NCBI RefSeq assembly: GCF_014191355.1
Contig: NZ_JACHWM010000016.1
Coordinates: 62,001 to 126,000 of the forward strand
DNA from: Methylobacterium sp. R2-1
Lineage (GTDB): Bacteria; Pseudomonadota; Alphaproteobacteria; Rhizobiales; Beijerinckiaceae
Length of the DNA stretch: 64,000 bases
Reading direction: 5' to 3'
In this document: in pieces, positions 43,706 through 52,427 of the stretch
Numbering within the stretch: position 1 is the first letter of the stretch
How the letters are laid out: each line of letters begins with the position of its first letter
Position numbers and translations under genes: made by a program
Notes under the pieces: generated by a model
Database searches by the model: none
Told to the model about the DNA's origin: nothing
Seen by the model: the letters and a program-made list of their open reading frames with translations, nothing else

Positions 43706-44515
43706 TCAGGAGCGCTTCTCGGCGCCGATCACGACGAAGCCCTGACGCTCGAAGATGGGGCGCGCGGCGGGGCTTCTCAGGAAGCTCAGGAACGACGCAG
43801 CGCGATCCGTATGGGCCGCATCCTTGGTCAGCGCGATCGGGTACACGATCGGTGGGTGGCTGTCGGCGGGGAAGGTCGCCACGATCTCGACGCCGGGATC
43901 GCTCGCCGCATCGGTCGCGTAGACGATGCCGAGCGGCGCCTCACCGCGGGATACGAGCAGGAGGGCCGCCCGCACGTTCTCGGCCTGGGCGACGTGACCC
44001 TTCACCCCGTCCCAGGCGCCGAGCTTCTCAAGGGCGGCCTTGCCGTACTTGCCGGCCGGCACCGCATCGACATTGCCCATGGCCAGCCGGCCGCCGGCCA
44101 AAGCGGCGGCGAGGTCGGTGCCGGGCGCCAAGGCCACCCGCTTGCCGGATCCCTTGGCCGCGACGAGGACGATGGCATTGCGCAGAAGGTTGACGCGGCT
44201 GTCGGCGCGGATCGTGCCGTTCTTCTCCGCGTAATCCATCCAGGCGAGGTCGGCGGAGATGAAGAGGTCGGCCGGGGCGCCGGCCTCGATCTGCTTGGCC
44301 AGCGTGTTGGAGCCCGCATAGGAGATCCGGCTCGTCCCGCCCGTCTCCTTCGCCCAGGTGGTGCTGGCTTCGTCCAGGGCGTTCTTGAGGCTGGCGGCGG
44401 CGAAGATCACGATCGGCTCGTCCGCGGCGCGGGCGGCCATCGACCAAGGTGTCAACGCGAGGAGGAGACCGGCCAGCCAGGCGCGACATGTCCGAACGAA
44501 GCGCGGCTTTGTCAT
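43706..44515 (-). CDS. modA: Molybdate ABC transporter substrate-binding protein
   Basis: A protein of 269 residues with a signal peptide at residues 1-30 (L-L-L-A-L-T-P-W-S-M-A-A-R-A). The mature part opens with I-V-I-F-A-A-A-S-L-K-N-A-L-D-E, where the anion-binding serine sits, and has Y-A-G-S-N-T-L-A-K-Q-I and D-L-F-I-S-A-D, all typical of ModA. It binds molybdate or tungstate in the periplasm for an ABC importer. GAGGGA lies ahead of the ATG. No modB or modC is next to it: downstream is a convergent gene, and upstream is the RMF-like gene. Molybdate is needed by nitrate reductase, whose gene would belong to the nitrate system in this window. Confidence 0.92.
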   Translation of the reverse strand: MTKPRFVRTCRAWLAGLLLALTPWSMAARAADEPIVIFAAASLKNALDEASTTWAKETGGTSRISYAGSNTLAKQIEAGAPADLFISADLAWMDYAEKNGTIRADSRVNLLRNAIVLVAAKGSGKRVALAPGTDLAAALAGGRLAMGNVDAVPAGKYGKAALEKLGAWDGVKGHVAQAENVRAALLLVSRGEAPLGIVYATDAASDPGVEIVATFPADSHPPIVYPIALTKDAAHTDRAASFLSFLRSPAARPIFERQGFVVIGAEKRS

Positions 44516-44684
44516 GGCGATTCCCTCGCAATGTCCGCAGCGGCCGATGCGGATTCTCCGGCACCGACGTCCTCACGCCGCTGCCGAGTCGGTGGCGCCT
44601 GTGAGGTGCGCGATGCCGCTTCTAGCGGAGCCGGGATGCCACGGCCATGCCTCTGGCGCGTTCGAGGAAGGGGCCTGCCGGCCG

Positions 44685-44855
44685 TCAGTTCTCGGAGGGG
44701 CCGGCGGCAGAGGGCTCGGGCTCGCCGGCGGTGTAGCCTTCAAGCCAATCCAGGCTCTCCTGCGAGCCAGCCTCGTAAGGGTTGGCGGAATCGGGCTGTC
44801 CCGTCGCTTTCGCGGCTCTACCCTCTTCGAAGATCTTGCTCGACACCACGGCCAT
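44685..44855 (-). CDS. 56-residue RMF/CrpP-like small protein
   Basis: A frame of 57 codons including the stop. The sequence has E-E-G-R-A-A-K-A-T-G, then S-A-N-P-Y, then D-W-L-E-G-Y. The glycine-alanine-glycine-proline-tyrosine spacing equals that of E. coli ribosome modulation factor (G-x2-A-x3-G-x6-P-Y), and a W-L-x-G-aromatic motif follows, one residue later than in RMF. It may act on ribosomes or as a relative of CrpP. AAAGGA lies eight bases ahead of the ATG. The gene lies upstream of modA in the same direction. Confidence 0.7.
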   Translation of the reverse strand: MAVVSSKIFEEGRAAKATGQPDSANPYEAGSQESLDWLEGYTAGEPEPSAAGPSEN

Positions 44856-44960
44856 CGACCGATCCTTTCTCCATGCGGGCCCGGATCACCACGGGGCTGG
44901 AAAGCGCGGGAACAGAAGCGATCCGGAGCAGTGGCGGTTCCCGCGGGTGCTTCGGCGGCG

Positions 44961-45161
44961 TCAGGCCACGGAATCGGATTCCGGTGCGGCCCTGACCTCG
45001 GCGCGGTGCAGCCGGCTCAGCAGCACGAGCAGCGAGCCGGGCAGCGGCGCCTCGAGCGTGTCCGGTGCGAGAATATCCGCGCTCGCGGCCCGGCGGCGGT
45101 CGGGCCGCGGCTCGCGCTTCACGACGACGGGTGAACGACGACGGACGGATCTGGGTGTCAT
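44961..45161 (-). CDS. Small hypothetical protein of 66 residues
   Basis: An arginine-rich N-terminus (T-P-R-S-V-R-R-R-S-P-V-V-V-K-R) is followed by an ordered end containing P-L-P-G-S-L-L-V-L-L-S-R-L-H. No family was recognised. The ribosome binding site is weak. The frame might be real because of its hydrophobic helix and its direction with the RMF-like gene, but it could also be chance. Confidence 0.35.
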   Translation of the reverse strand: MTPRSVRRRSPVVVKREPRPDRRRAASADILAPDTLEAPLPGSLLVLLSRLHRAEVRAAPESDSVA

Positions 45162-45472
45162 GACGCGATGGAACTCAAAAGCGCATGATGAACGATACTG
45201 AGAAGCGCCTCTCGCAAGGCCCGACCATTGGGCATGGCCCCGTCGACCAAGGGATCGACGAGCGGCATGCGCGAGACGCTTCGGACCGTGAGAACGCCGC
45301 CTTCCGGCTCCGGTTCCGCAGGCTTCGTCTAGAAATTACACATTATGCCTGTGGATTAAGCAGAATTCGTCTTGCCTGTGTTGTCCTGGTCGCATACGGG
45401 CCGCCGCCCGTTCGGAGTAGGGCGGGCGTGAAGCCCGTGGCCCTCACGGCGCGCGGGTGGTAGAGGGCGATC
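45162..45472. other. Intergenic region upstream of prmA
   Basis: About 310 bases. The part near 45330-45370 is AT-rich (attacacattatgcctgtgg) and suits a promoter for prmA. A plus-strand frame opening at 45185 resembles nothing known and is not reported as a gene. Confidence 0.4.
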
Positions 45473-46390
45473 ATGCTCGAAGGTCTGCCGCCGCACCGAC
45501 CCACGCACGTCCTGCGTCTGATCACGGACGAGCCCTCCGCTCGCGCGATGACCGAGCTGCTGGGCGAGATGTTCGACCCCATGGAGACGGCGGTGGCTGC
45601 CTTCGAGGTCGAGGAGACCGGGGCGTGGCGGCTGGAAGCCTACTTCTCGGAGGAGCCCGACGCGGAGATGATCCGTGAACTCCTCCGCCCGGTCGTCGGC
45701 GCACAGGCGGATGAAGCTGCGTTCGAGACCATCGATCAGCAGGATTGGGTGCGCGCCTCGCTGGAGGGGCTGAAGCCGGTTCGCGCCGGGCGCTTCCTCG
45801 TCCATGGCGGCCACGACCGGCATCAGGTGCGGGCGAACGACCTCGCCATCGAGATCGAGGCGGCGCTCGCCTTCGGCACCGGCCATCACGGCACGACTTT
45901 GGGCTGCCTTCGGGCTCTGGTCGCCGAGCTGAAGCGGCGGCGCCCGGCCCACGTGCTCGACGTCGGTACCGGCACCGGCATCCTGGGCTTTGCCGCCGCA
46001 AAGGCGCTCCATACACCGGTGATTGCCGGCGACCTCGATCCGGAAGCGGTGGCGACCGCCCGCGGCAATGCCCGCCTCAACGGGCTCGGACCCTACATGC
46101 GCTTCTACCACGCGCCGGGCGTGCGCCACGCTCTGGCGAACCGGCCCCGCGGCTTCGACGTGGTGTTCGCCAACATCCTGGCCCGCCCGCTCAAGCGGCT
46201 CGCGCCCTCGCTCACCGCTGTGGTCGCCGATGACGGCGTGCTGATCCTGTCCGGTCTGATCGAGCGCGACGTGCCGGGCGTGCTCTCGACCTACCGCCAC
46301 CGCGGCTTCCATCTCGCCCGCTCCGGCGTGATCGAGGGATGGGCGACGCTGGTGCTGCGCCGGGGCGGGGCGGCGGCGCGTCCGCGCTGA
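45473..46390 (+). CDS. prmA: Ribosomal protein L11 methyltransferase
   Basis: A protein of 305 residues that methylates ribosomal protein L11. The N-terminal substrate-recognition domain covers about 100 residues. The SAM domain has A-F-G-T-G-H-H-G-T-T, then V-L-D-V-G-T-G-T-G-I-L-G-F-A and the N-I-L-A-R-P-L motif that matches the N-x-x-x-x-P-L of PrmA. GAGGGCGA lies just ahead of the ATG. It is followed at 41 bases by pepP on the same strand. Confidence 0.92.
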   Translation: MLEGLPPHRPTHVLRLITDEPSARAMTELLGEMFDPMETAVAAFEVEETGAWRLEAYFSEEPDAEMIRELLRPVVGAQADEAAFETIDQQDWVRASLEGLKPVRAGRFLVHGGHDRHQVRANDLAIEIEAALAFGTGHHGTTLGCLRALVAELKRRRPAHVLDVGTGTGILGFAAAKALHTPVIAGDLDPEAVATARGNARLNGLGPYMRFYHAPGVRHALANRPRGFDVVFANILARPLKRLAPSLTAVVADDGVLILSGLIERDVPGVLSTYRHRGFHLARSGVIEGWATLVLRRGGAAARPR

Positions 46391-46431
46391 GGTGGCTGTC
46401 GCGGCGGCGTTCGACGCGGTAGGTTTCCGCC

Positions 46432-48264
46432 ATGACGACGTCCCCTTCCCGCTTCCAGACCTTCGACGATCCGAGCCACGCCAAGGGCCCTGAGCGCATC
46501 GAGGCCCTGCGTGCCGCCCTGCGCGAGATTCGAGCGGACGGCTTCGTGGTCCCGCGGGCCGACGAGCATCAATCCGAGTATGTGCCTGCCAATGCCGAGC
46601 GGCTCGCTTGGCTGACCGGCTTTACCGGGTCGGCCGGCCTCGCCGTGGTGCTCGCCGACGAGGCCGCCCTGTTTGTCGATGGCCGCTACACCCTTCAGGC
46701 GCCGGAGCAGGTCGAGACCGGGACCGTCACCGTGGTGCCACTCGCCGAAGCAACGCCGGAGGCGTGGCTCGGCACGCATCTGAAGCCGGGCCAGACCCTC
46801 GCCTACGATCCCTGGCTCCACACGCCCGACGGCGTGGCCCGCCTGGAGCGCGCCGCCGCCAAAGCGGGGGCGTCGCTTCGCGCTGTGCCGGACAATCTCG
46901 TGGACGCGATCTGGGCCGGACGGCCCCGTCCACCGGTGGGCCGTGTCACGGCTCATCCCGACGATCTCGCGGGCGAGACCCGGGCTGAAAAGCTCAACCG
47001 CGTCCGTGCCGCTCTCGCCGAAGGCGGTATCGACGTCCTCGTCATCTCCGATCCCCACAATCTCGCCTGGGCCTTCAACCTGCGCGGGGCCGACATTGCA
47101 CATACGCCCCTGGCGCTCGGCTACGCGCTGCTGCCCCGCGAGGGACGGCCCGCGCTCTACCTGACCTCCCAGCTCGTCGACGCGGATCTGTGCGCGGCCC
47201 TCGAACCGCTCGCGGACCTTCGCCCGCGGAGCGCCTTCGCCGAGGATCTGGCAAACCTCTGCAACAATGCCGCACGGGTGCGGCTCGATGCGGCGACGGG
47301 GGCGGCGGCGCTCAAGGATCGCGTCGAGGCCGCCGGGGGCGTCGCCGATGTCGGCGCCGATCCGGTCACGGCGATGAAGGCGGTCAAGAACGCCGCCGAG
47401 ATCGCCGGCACCCGCGCAGCCCACCACCGCGACGGCCTCGCCGTGACGCGCTTCCTCGCCTGGCTCGATGGCGCGGTTACTGACGGGGTGAGCGAGATCG
47501 CCGCCGTCGAGGCGCTGGAGGACTTCCGCCGGGAGAGCGGCCTGCTGCGCGACGTCTCGTTCCCGACCATCGCCGGCTCGGGCCCGAACGGCGCCATCGT
47601 CCACTACCGCGTCACCCGCGCCACCGATCGCAAGGCGCGGCCCGGCGAACTCTTCCTGATCGATTCCGGCGCGCAATACGCCGACGGCACCACCGACATC
47701 ACCCGCACCGTCGCCGTCGGCACGCCGACGGAGAAGATGCGCGACCGCTTCACCCGCGTGCTGAAGGGACATATCGCCATCGCCCGCGCCGTCTTCCCCG
47801 AGGGGACGACGGGCGCGCAGATCGACGCCCTTGCCCGCATCAGCCTATGGGAGGCGGGGCTCGATTACGACCACGGCACCGGCCACGGCGTCGGCGCCTT
47901 CCTCTCGGTCCACGAGGGGCCGCAGCGCATCGCCAAGACGGGCACGGTGGCCCTGAAGCCCGGCATGATCCTCTCGAACGAGCCGGGCTACTATCGCAGC
48001 CGTGCCTACGGCATCCGCATCGAGAACCTGATCCTGGTCGAGGAGCGAGCCATTCCCGGCGGCGACCGCCCGATGCTCGGCTTCGAGACCCTGACGCTCG
48101 CACCCATCGACCGCCGGCTGATCGATCCGGCCCTGCTCGGACCGGCTGAGACCGAATGGCTCGACGCCTACCACGCGCGGGTGCACGCGGCGCTCTCGCC
48201 TGACCTCGATGAGGAGACGCGAGATTGGCTGGCGGCGGCGACGCAGCCGCTTGGTGCCGGATAG
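46432..48264 (+). CDS. pepP: Xaa-Pro aminopeptidase (M24B), long form
   Basis: A protein of 610 residues. It has two creatinase-like N-terminal domains and a C-terminal pita-bread catalytic domain, a size typical of the eukaryote-like aminopeptidase P found in alphaproteobacteria. Metal ligands are visible in D-S-G-A-Q-Y-A-D-G-T-T-D-I-T-R-T, G-T-G-H-G-V-G and L-S-N-E-P-G-Y-Y, with a further glutamate in the I-R-I-E-N-L segment. It removes N-terminal residues before proline. Cytosolic, no signal peptide. The next gene begins 26 bases after its stop. Confidence 0.92.
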   Translation: MTTSPSRFQTFDDPSHAKGPERIEALRAALREIRADGFVVPRADEHQSEYVPANAERLAWLTGFTGSAGLAVVLADEAALFVDGRYTLQAPEQVETGTVTVVPLAEATPEAWLGTHLKPGQTLAYDPWLHTPDGVARLERAAAKAGASLRAVPDNLVDAIWAGRPRPPVGRVTAHPDDLAGETRAEKLNRVRAALAEGGIDVLVISDPHNLAWAFNLRGADIAHTPLALGYALLPREGRPALYLTSQLVDADLCAALEPLADLRPRSAFAEDLANLCNNAARVRLDAATGAAALKDRVEAAGGVADVGADPVTAMKAVKNAAEIAGTRAAHHRDGLAVTRFLAWLDGAVTDGVSEIAAVEALEDFRRESGLLRDVSFPTIAGSGPNGAIVHYRVTRATDRKARPGELFLIDSGAQYADGTTDITRTVAVGTPTEKMRDRFTRVLKGHIAIARAVFPEGTTGAQIDALARISLWEAGLDYDHGTGHGVGAFLSVHEGPQRIAKTGTVALKPGMILSNEPGYYRSRAYGIRIENLILVEERAIPGGDRPMLGFETLTLAPIDRRLIDPALLGPAETEWLDAYHARVHAALSPDLDEETRDWLAAATQPLGAG

Positions 48265-48290
48265 GCTGAAGGGCTTCCGGGCCTCGATCG

Positions 48291-48538
48291 ATGAAGCTCG
48301 TCTACGGCACCCATGCCTCGATACCCTCGCGGAGCGCGGTATCGAGGCATGGGTCGAGCGCACCCTCTCGTCACCGGAGAGCGTCGAGCCGGATCCGGTT
48401 CATCCGGATCGGATGCGGGCCTTCCGTGCACTGCCCGAGCGCGACGGGCGTGTGCTGCGTGTGGTATATGTTCCGATCCCCGGTGGCGCCCGCGTTGTGA
48501 CGATGTTCCTCGATCGCGGCAGGAGGAGGAAGGCGTGA
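48291..48538 (+). pseudogene. DUF4258-like (toxin-like) gene with a frameshift
   Basis: The ATG at 48291 opens a DUF4258-like start (M-K-L-V-Y-G-T-H-A). After about nine codons the family sequence continues in a different frame (L-D-T-L-A-E-R-G-I-E-A-W-V-E-R-T-L, then V-L-R-V-V-Y and R-V-V-T-M-F-L-D). Joining them needs one extra base after CATGCC. As it stands, the first frame runs on without family similarity. The second frame is open from a GTG at 48254 within the pepP end, so a version with a different start cannot be ruled out. The stop overlaps the GTG of the DUF2283 gene. Confidence 0.6.
48309..48354. repeat. Perfect 17-bp inverted repeat at the frameshift
   Basis: Positions 48309-48325 and 48338-48354 are exact reverse complements with a 12-base loop. 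The frameshift proposed in the DUF4258 gene lies in the left arm. One base added there to restore the frame would break the perfect pairing. Confidence 0.85.
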
Positions 48539-48732
48539 AGAGCCGCTACGATGCCGAGACCGATGCGCTCTATGTCCGCTTCACCGAGACGGCGATCGTC
48601 GAGAGCGAGGAGGTGCGGCCCGGGATCGTCCTCGACTTCGATGCCGAGGGCCGGATCGTCGCTCTCGAAATCCTGGACGCGACCGAGCATCTGGCGAGCG
48701 GTTCCGACCTCACTGTGCTGACGGCTGCCTGA
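48535..48732 (+). CDS. DUF2283 family small protein (antitoxin-like)
   Basis: A protein of 65 residues. The sequence follows DUF2283: D-A-L-Y-V-R-F at the start, E-E-V-R-P-G-I-V-L-D-F-D, then G-R-I-V-A-L-E-I-L-D-A. Such genes are often paired with a DUF4258 gene, as here, and are treated as the antitoxin side of a putative toxin-antitoxin pair. It starts with GTG at 48535, sharing bases with the stop codon of the DUF4258 gene, with AGGAGGAGGAAGG just upstream. Function is assigned by pairing only. Confidence 0.82.
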   Translation: MKSRYDAETDALYVRFTETAIVESEEVRPGIVLDFDAEGRIVALEILDATEHLASGSDLTVLTAA

Positions 48733-48748
48733 GGGACGGCTCCCGACG

Positions 48749-49222
48749 ATGGCCAAGCCTTCCGCCGTCCTGTTCGTGTGCCTGGGCAACATCTGCCGTT
48801 CGCCACTGGCCGAGGCCGCCTTCCGGCGGGAGGCAGCGCGGATCGGGCTCGAGGTCGCGGTCGACTCCGCCGGCACCGGCGACTGGCATGTGGGCGAACC
48901 GCCGGACTCGCGCGCGATCGCGGTCGCGCGGGCGAACGGCATCGATATCGCGGACTATCGCGGGCGTCAGGTCACGCCGGCCGATTTCGAGCGTTTCGAC
49001 CACATCGTCGCCCTGGATGGCGCCAACCTCGCGAGGCTGCGCGCCCTCCGGCCGGCCGGGGCGCGGGCCGCGTTGAGCCTGCTTCTCGACCACGTGCCGG
49101 GCCGGGAGGGTGAGCCCGTGGCCGACCCCTATTACGGCGCGGACGAGGGTTTCGACACCACCTGGGCCGACGTGACCGCGGGCACCCGAGCGCTCGCCCG
49201 GCGGATCGCGGGGCCGGAATGA
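48749..49222 (+). CDS. Low-molecular-weight protein tyrosine phosphatase
   Basis: A protein of 157 residues. The catalytic P-loop is C-L-G-N-I-C-R-S-P with the nucleophile cysteine near residue 11, and the acid aspartate lies in D-P-Y-Y-G. It hydrolyses phosphotyrosine or small phosphate esters in the cytosol. Its last four bases overlap the start of the fructosamine-kinase-like gene (ATGA), so the two are translationally coupled. Confidence 0.93.
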   Translation: MAKPSAVLFVCLGNICRSPLAEAAFRREAARIGLEVAVDSAGTGDWHVGEPPDSRAIAVARANGIDIADYRGRQVTPADFERFDHIVALDGANLARLRALRPAGARAALSLLLDHVPGREGEPVADPYYGADEGFDTTWADVTAGTRALARRIAGPE

Positions 49223-50025
49223 GCGACCTCGCCCGGCGTGCGGCGGACCTGCTCGGCGTCCCCCTCGCCGAAGCGCAGCCGATGGCGGGCGGCAACCTGT
49301 CCCAATGCGTCCGCCTGAGGCTGGAGAATGGGCGGGAAGCGGTGGCGAAGACCGGGCCGGCGCCGCAAGAGGAGGCCCGGATGCTCGCGGCCATCGCCGG
49401 GGCCGGTGCGCCGGCACCCGCCGTGCTGGCCGCGGACGCGGGGCTGCTCGTCCTCGAATGCCTGCCCGATACGGGCGCCGGGCCAGGCGCCGAGGCCGAT
49501 CTCGGCCGGGTCGTCGCTCGCTTGCACGCCGCCGAGGGCGAGCGCTACGGCTGGCACGCCGATTACGCCTTCGGCCCTGTCGCCATTGAGAATGCCTGGA
49601 GCGACGACTGGCCCGCCTTCTGGGGAGAAAACCGCCTGCTCTGCCATGCCGGCCACCTCCCCGCTCCGCTGTTCCGGCGGGTCGAGCGGCTGGCGGCGGA
49701 CCTGAACAACCGCCTGCCCGGGCAGCCCCGCGCCGCCCTGCTCCACGGCGACTTGTGGGGCGGCAACGTCCTCTACGCATCTAACCGGGTCTCGGGGCTG
49801 ATCGATCCGGCCTGCTATCACGGCCATACCGAGGTCGATCTGGCGATGCTGAGCCTGTTCGGCCGGCCAGGCTCGGACTTTCGAGCGGCCTACGGACCGC
49901 CCGAGCCCGGCGCCGTGGAGCGCATGCCGATCTACCAGCTCTGGCCGGCCCTGGTGCATTGGCGCCTGTTTGGCGACGGCTATCGCGGCATGGTCGAGGG
50001 GTTTCTGGAGGCGGCCGGCGTCTGA
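49219..50025 (+). CDS. Fructosamine kinase family protein
   Basis: A protein of 268 residues of the fructosamine-3-kinase/aminoglycoside-phosphotransferase-like fold. The catalytic loop is L-L-H-G-D-L-W-G-G-N and the metal loop G-L-I-D-P-A. Homologues phosphorylate the sugar of glycated proteins (fructosamine, ribulosamine), so that the adduct falls off. It is coupled to the phosphatase upstream by a four-base overlap; together they may phosphorylate and release sugar adducts. Confidence 0.9.
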   Translation: MSDLARRAADLLGVPLAEAQPMAGGNLSQCVRLRLENGREAVAKTGPAPQEEARMLAAIAGAGAPAPAVLAADAGLLVLECLPDTGAGPGAEADLGRVVARLHAAEGERYGWHADYAFGPVAIENAWSDDWPAFWGENRLLCHAGHLPAPLFRRVERLAADLNNRLPGQPRAALLHGDLWGGNVLYASNRVSGLIDPACYHGHTEVDLAMLSLFGRPGSDFRAAYGPPEPGAVERMPIYQLWPALVHWRLFGDGYRGMVEGFLEAAGV

Positions 50026-50054
50026 CCGCCACCTCCGACCACTGCGCTTTATCC

Positions 50055-52181
50055 CTACTCCGCCGGAGCCGGCATGGGCGATAGGCGCGGCTCGAAACGG
50101 CCCTCGCCGGTCGGCTTCATCTCGATGCGCCGGTCGTGGTGCTTGTTCAGGGTCGAGCGGTGGCCGATCGAGACGATGGTGGTGCCGGGCAGGTTCTCGC
50201 GCAGCATCCGGTAGATCTCGGCCTCGGTCTCCTCGTCGAGGGCCGCGGTCGATTCGTCGAGGAACAGCCAGTCCGGCTTGGCCAGGATCGCGCGCGCGAT
50301 GGCGAGGCGCTGCTGCTCGCCGCCTGACAGGCGGCGGTCCCAACTGTCGACCGCGTCGAGCTGGTCGGCGAGCTGCGGGAGCCGCGCGGCGCGCAAGGCG
50401 TCGCGGATCGCCTCGTCGGAGAAATGATCGACGGTCTGCGGATAGGCCACCGTGCCGCGTAAGGAGCCGAGCGGGAGGTAGGGCCGCTGCGGCAGAACCA
50501 GCGCCGACTGTCCGGCGGGCACGTCGATCCGGCCCTTGCCGAACGGCCAGATCCCGGCAATCGCCCGGAACAGGGTCGACTTGCCCGAGCCGGAGGGGCC
50601 GGTGACCAGGGTCGCCCCGCCCTTCGGTAATTCGAGCGTGCCTGCCCGCACGATCTCGCGGCCGTCGGGCAGCGCCAGCGTCAGGTCGCGGGCGGTCACG
50701 TTGCCGGCGGTGTCGTTGCCGTTGGCGAGGCCGTAGCCGGCCCCGGCCAGAGCCTCGGCCTGGGTCATCGCCCGCTTGAACGAGCTGAGACGGATCGTGT
50801 TCGCCTTGTAGGCGGCGAGGATGGTGTAGGAATTGATGAAGAAATTCAGTGAGTTCTGGACGTTGCTGAAGGCGTTCGAGGTCTGCTGCAGGGCGCCGAG
50901 GGTGATCTTCTTGGCGAAGAACGACGGTGCGGCGATGACGAGCGGGAAGATCGCGCTCGCCTGCCGGTAGCTGAACGTGAAGGCGATCAGCTTGATGCGC
51001 CGGAAGATGATGCCGACGTAGTTGTCGACGATGGCGTGGAACAGGGTGGCCAGCCGCGAGGACTCGGCCCGCTCACCCCGTAGAAGGGCGATCTGCTCCG
51101 AGTAGATGCGGTTGCGCGCCAGGGCGAAGCGGAAATCCGCCTCGACCTGCTCCTGCCGGTAGTCGAGGCCGATGAGCGGCTTGCCGATCAGATGGGTGAG
51201 CCAGGTCCCGACCACCGCATAGGCGATCACCAGCCAGACCAGGAAGCCCGGGATCACGGTGTCGGTGAACGGCAGCACGAAGTCGCGCGAGAGCGTCCAC
51301 AGGATGACGATGAAGGAGACGAGCTGCGCGGCCTGCGACAGCAGCCGGGTCGAGAGCGTCGTGGTCTGGGCGATGAAGTTGTTGACGTCCGACTGGATGC
51401 GCTGATCCGGGTTGTCGGCGTGCTCATCGACGAAGGGGATGCGGTAATGCGTGCCCTGTCCCAGCCAGCGTTCGTAGAGGTTATGGGTGAGCCAGGTGCG
51501 CCAGCGGAGCTGCAGCCCTGAATCGACGTAGATGTCGACCATGCCGATCACGACGTTGAGGATCGCGAGCGGTACGAAGATGTAGCCGAGCTGGTACCAG
51601 AAGGTCGGGGCATCGAACTCCTGCAGCGCGTTGTACATGTCGCGGTAGAAGAAGTTGAAGCGCAGCGTCAGCGCCACGTCGGCGAAGTTCACGAAGATCG
51701 AGAGCGCCACGAGGTTGCGGCCGATCTGCCCTTCGGTGCGCCCGAAGCGGCGGAACATGCCGATTTCCCGGCTCGGGGCGTCATGGGTCGCGAAATAGGG
51801 GTCGGCGATCAGAGTGATGTCCCGGATCGGCTTCCAGTGCGAGACGGCGAGCACGATGCCGCCGAACACCACGGATCCGGTCGCCGCGAAATCCGGTGGC
51901 AGTAGCGCCACGACGGTGGCGGGCAATGCGCCCATGGCGGCGAGCGTCTTGGCGCCCGCGAGCACCAAATAGCCGATTCCGTAGACTGAGACGAAGATCC
52001 TGAGATAGGCCGAGAGGGTGTTCGAGGCGATGAGGATGCCGGCCATCGCAAAGCCCGCGAGCGAGACGTAGAGCGGCGGGCTCGGGATCCCCGGCAAGAT
52101 GACTGGGATGGCCAGCAGCAGGAGCGCGAAGAACGCCGTGAGCACGGCCTGGATGCCGAGCCTGCTCTTGAATGCGGCCAC
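50055..52181 (-). CDS. SbmA/BacA-type ABC transporter, permease fused to ATPase
   Basis: About 708 residues, in two parts: an SbmA/BacA-like membrane domain of seven or eight helices (to residue 470) and an ABC ATPase. The ATPase has a normal Walker A (G-P-S-G-S-G-K-S-T), signature L-S-G-G-E-Q-Q-R and Walker B (D-W-L-F-L-D-E-S-T-A-A-L-D). Members of this YddA/BacA-related branch carry peptides or long-chain lipids across the inner membrane. The chosen GTG at 52181 (V-A-A-F-K-S-R) has AAGGAG eight bases upstream; the longer start at 52205 lacks this. No partner gene is linked. Confidence 0.9.
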   Translation of the reverse strand: MAAFKSRLGIQAVLTAFFALLLLAIPVILPGIPSPPLYVSLAGFAMAGILIASNTLSAYLRIFVSVYGIGYLVLAGAKTLAAMGALPATVVALLPPDFAATGSVVFGGIVLAVSHWKPIRDITLIADPYFATHDAPSREIGMFRRFGRTEGQIGRNLVALSIFVNFADVALTLRFNFFYRDMYNALQEFDAPTFWYQLGYIFVPLAILNVVIGMVDIYVDSGLQLRWRTWLTHNLYERWLGQGTHYRIPFVDEHADNPDQRIQSDVNNFIAQTTTLSTRLLSQAAQLVSFIVILWTLSRDFVLPFTDTVIPGFLVWLVIAYAVVGTWLTHLIGKPLIGLDYRQEQVEADFRFALARNRIYSEQIALLRGERAESSRLATLFHAIVDNYVGIIFRRIKLIAFTFSYRQASAIFPLVIAAPSFFAKKITLGALQQTSNAFSNVQNSLNFFINSYTILAAYKANTIRLSSFKRAMTQAEALAGAGYGLANGNDTAGNVTARDLTLALPDGREIVRAGTLELPKGGATLVTGPSGSGKSTLFRAIAGIWPFGKGRIDVPAGQSALVLPQRPYLPLGSLRGTVAYPQTVDHFSDEAIRDALRAARLPQLADQLDAVDSWDRRLSGGEQQRLAIARAILAKPDWLFLDESTAALDEETEAEIYRMLRENLPGTTIVSIGHRSTLNKHHDRRIEMKPTGEGRFEPRLSPMPAPAE

Positions 52182-52427
52182 GCGGATCACTCCTTCTCGC
52201 TGCACCGGCCCTGCCGATCCCCATACGGGGTGGCATGCCGGCGGACGGGTTCAATCGCCGAATGCGGCGCCCCTGGCTATCCGTCGTGGCGAGAACGTGG
52301 CGTGAGGCCGCGCCTGTCACGTGAAATTTCCGTCATGCCGCGGGTCGAAGCAGTGATCTTCCAGCGTGGCGGATCGCCGGGTGCGACACCGTGGACTGCC
52401 CATGGGCGCGCTTCGGGGTCGCTGCGG

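Noticed and set aside
45185..45463. A plus-strand frame of 92 residues ahead of prmA
   Set aside because: It crosses an AT-rich probable promoter region, lacks a ribosome binding site and has no family likeness.
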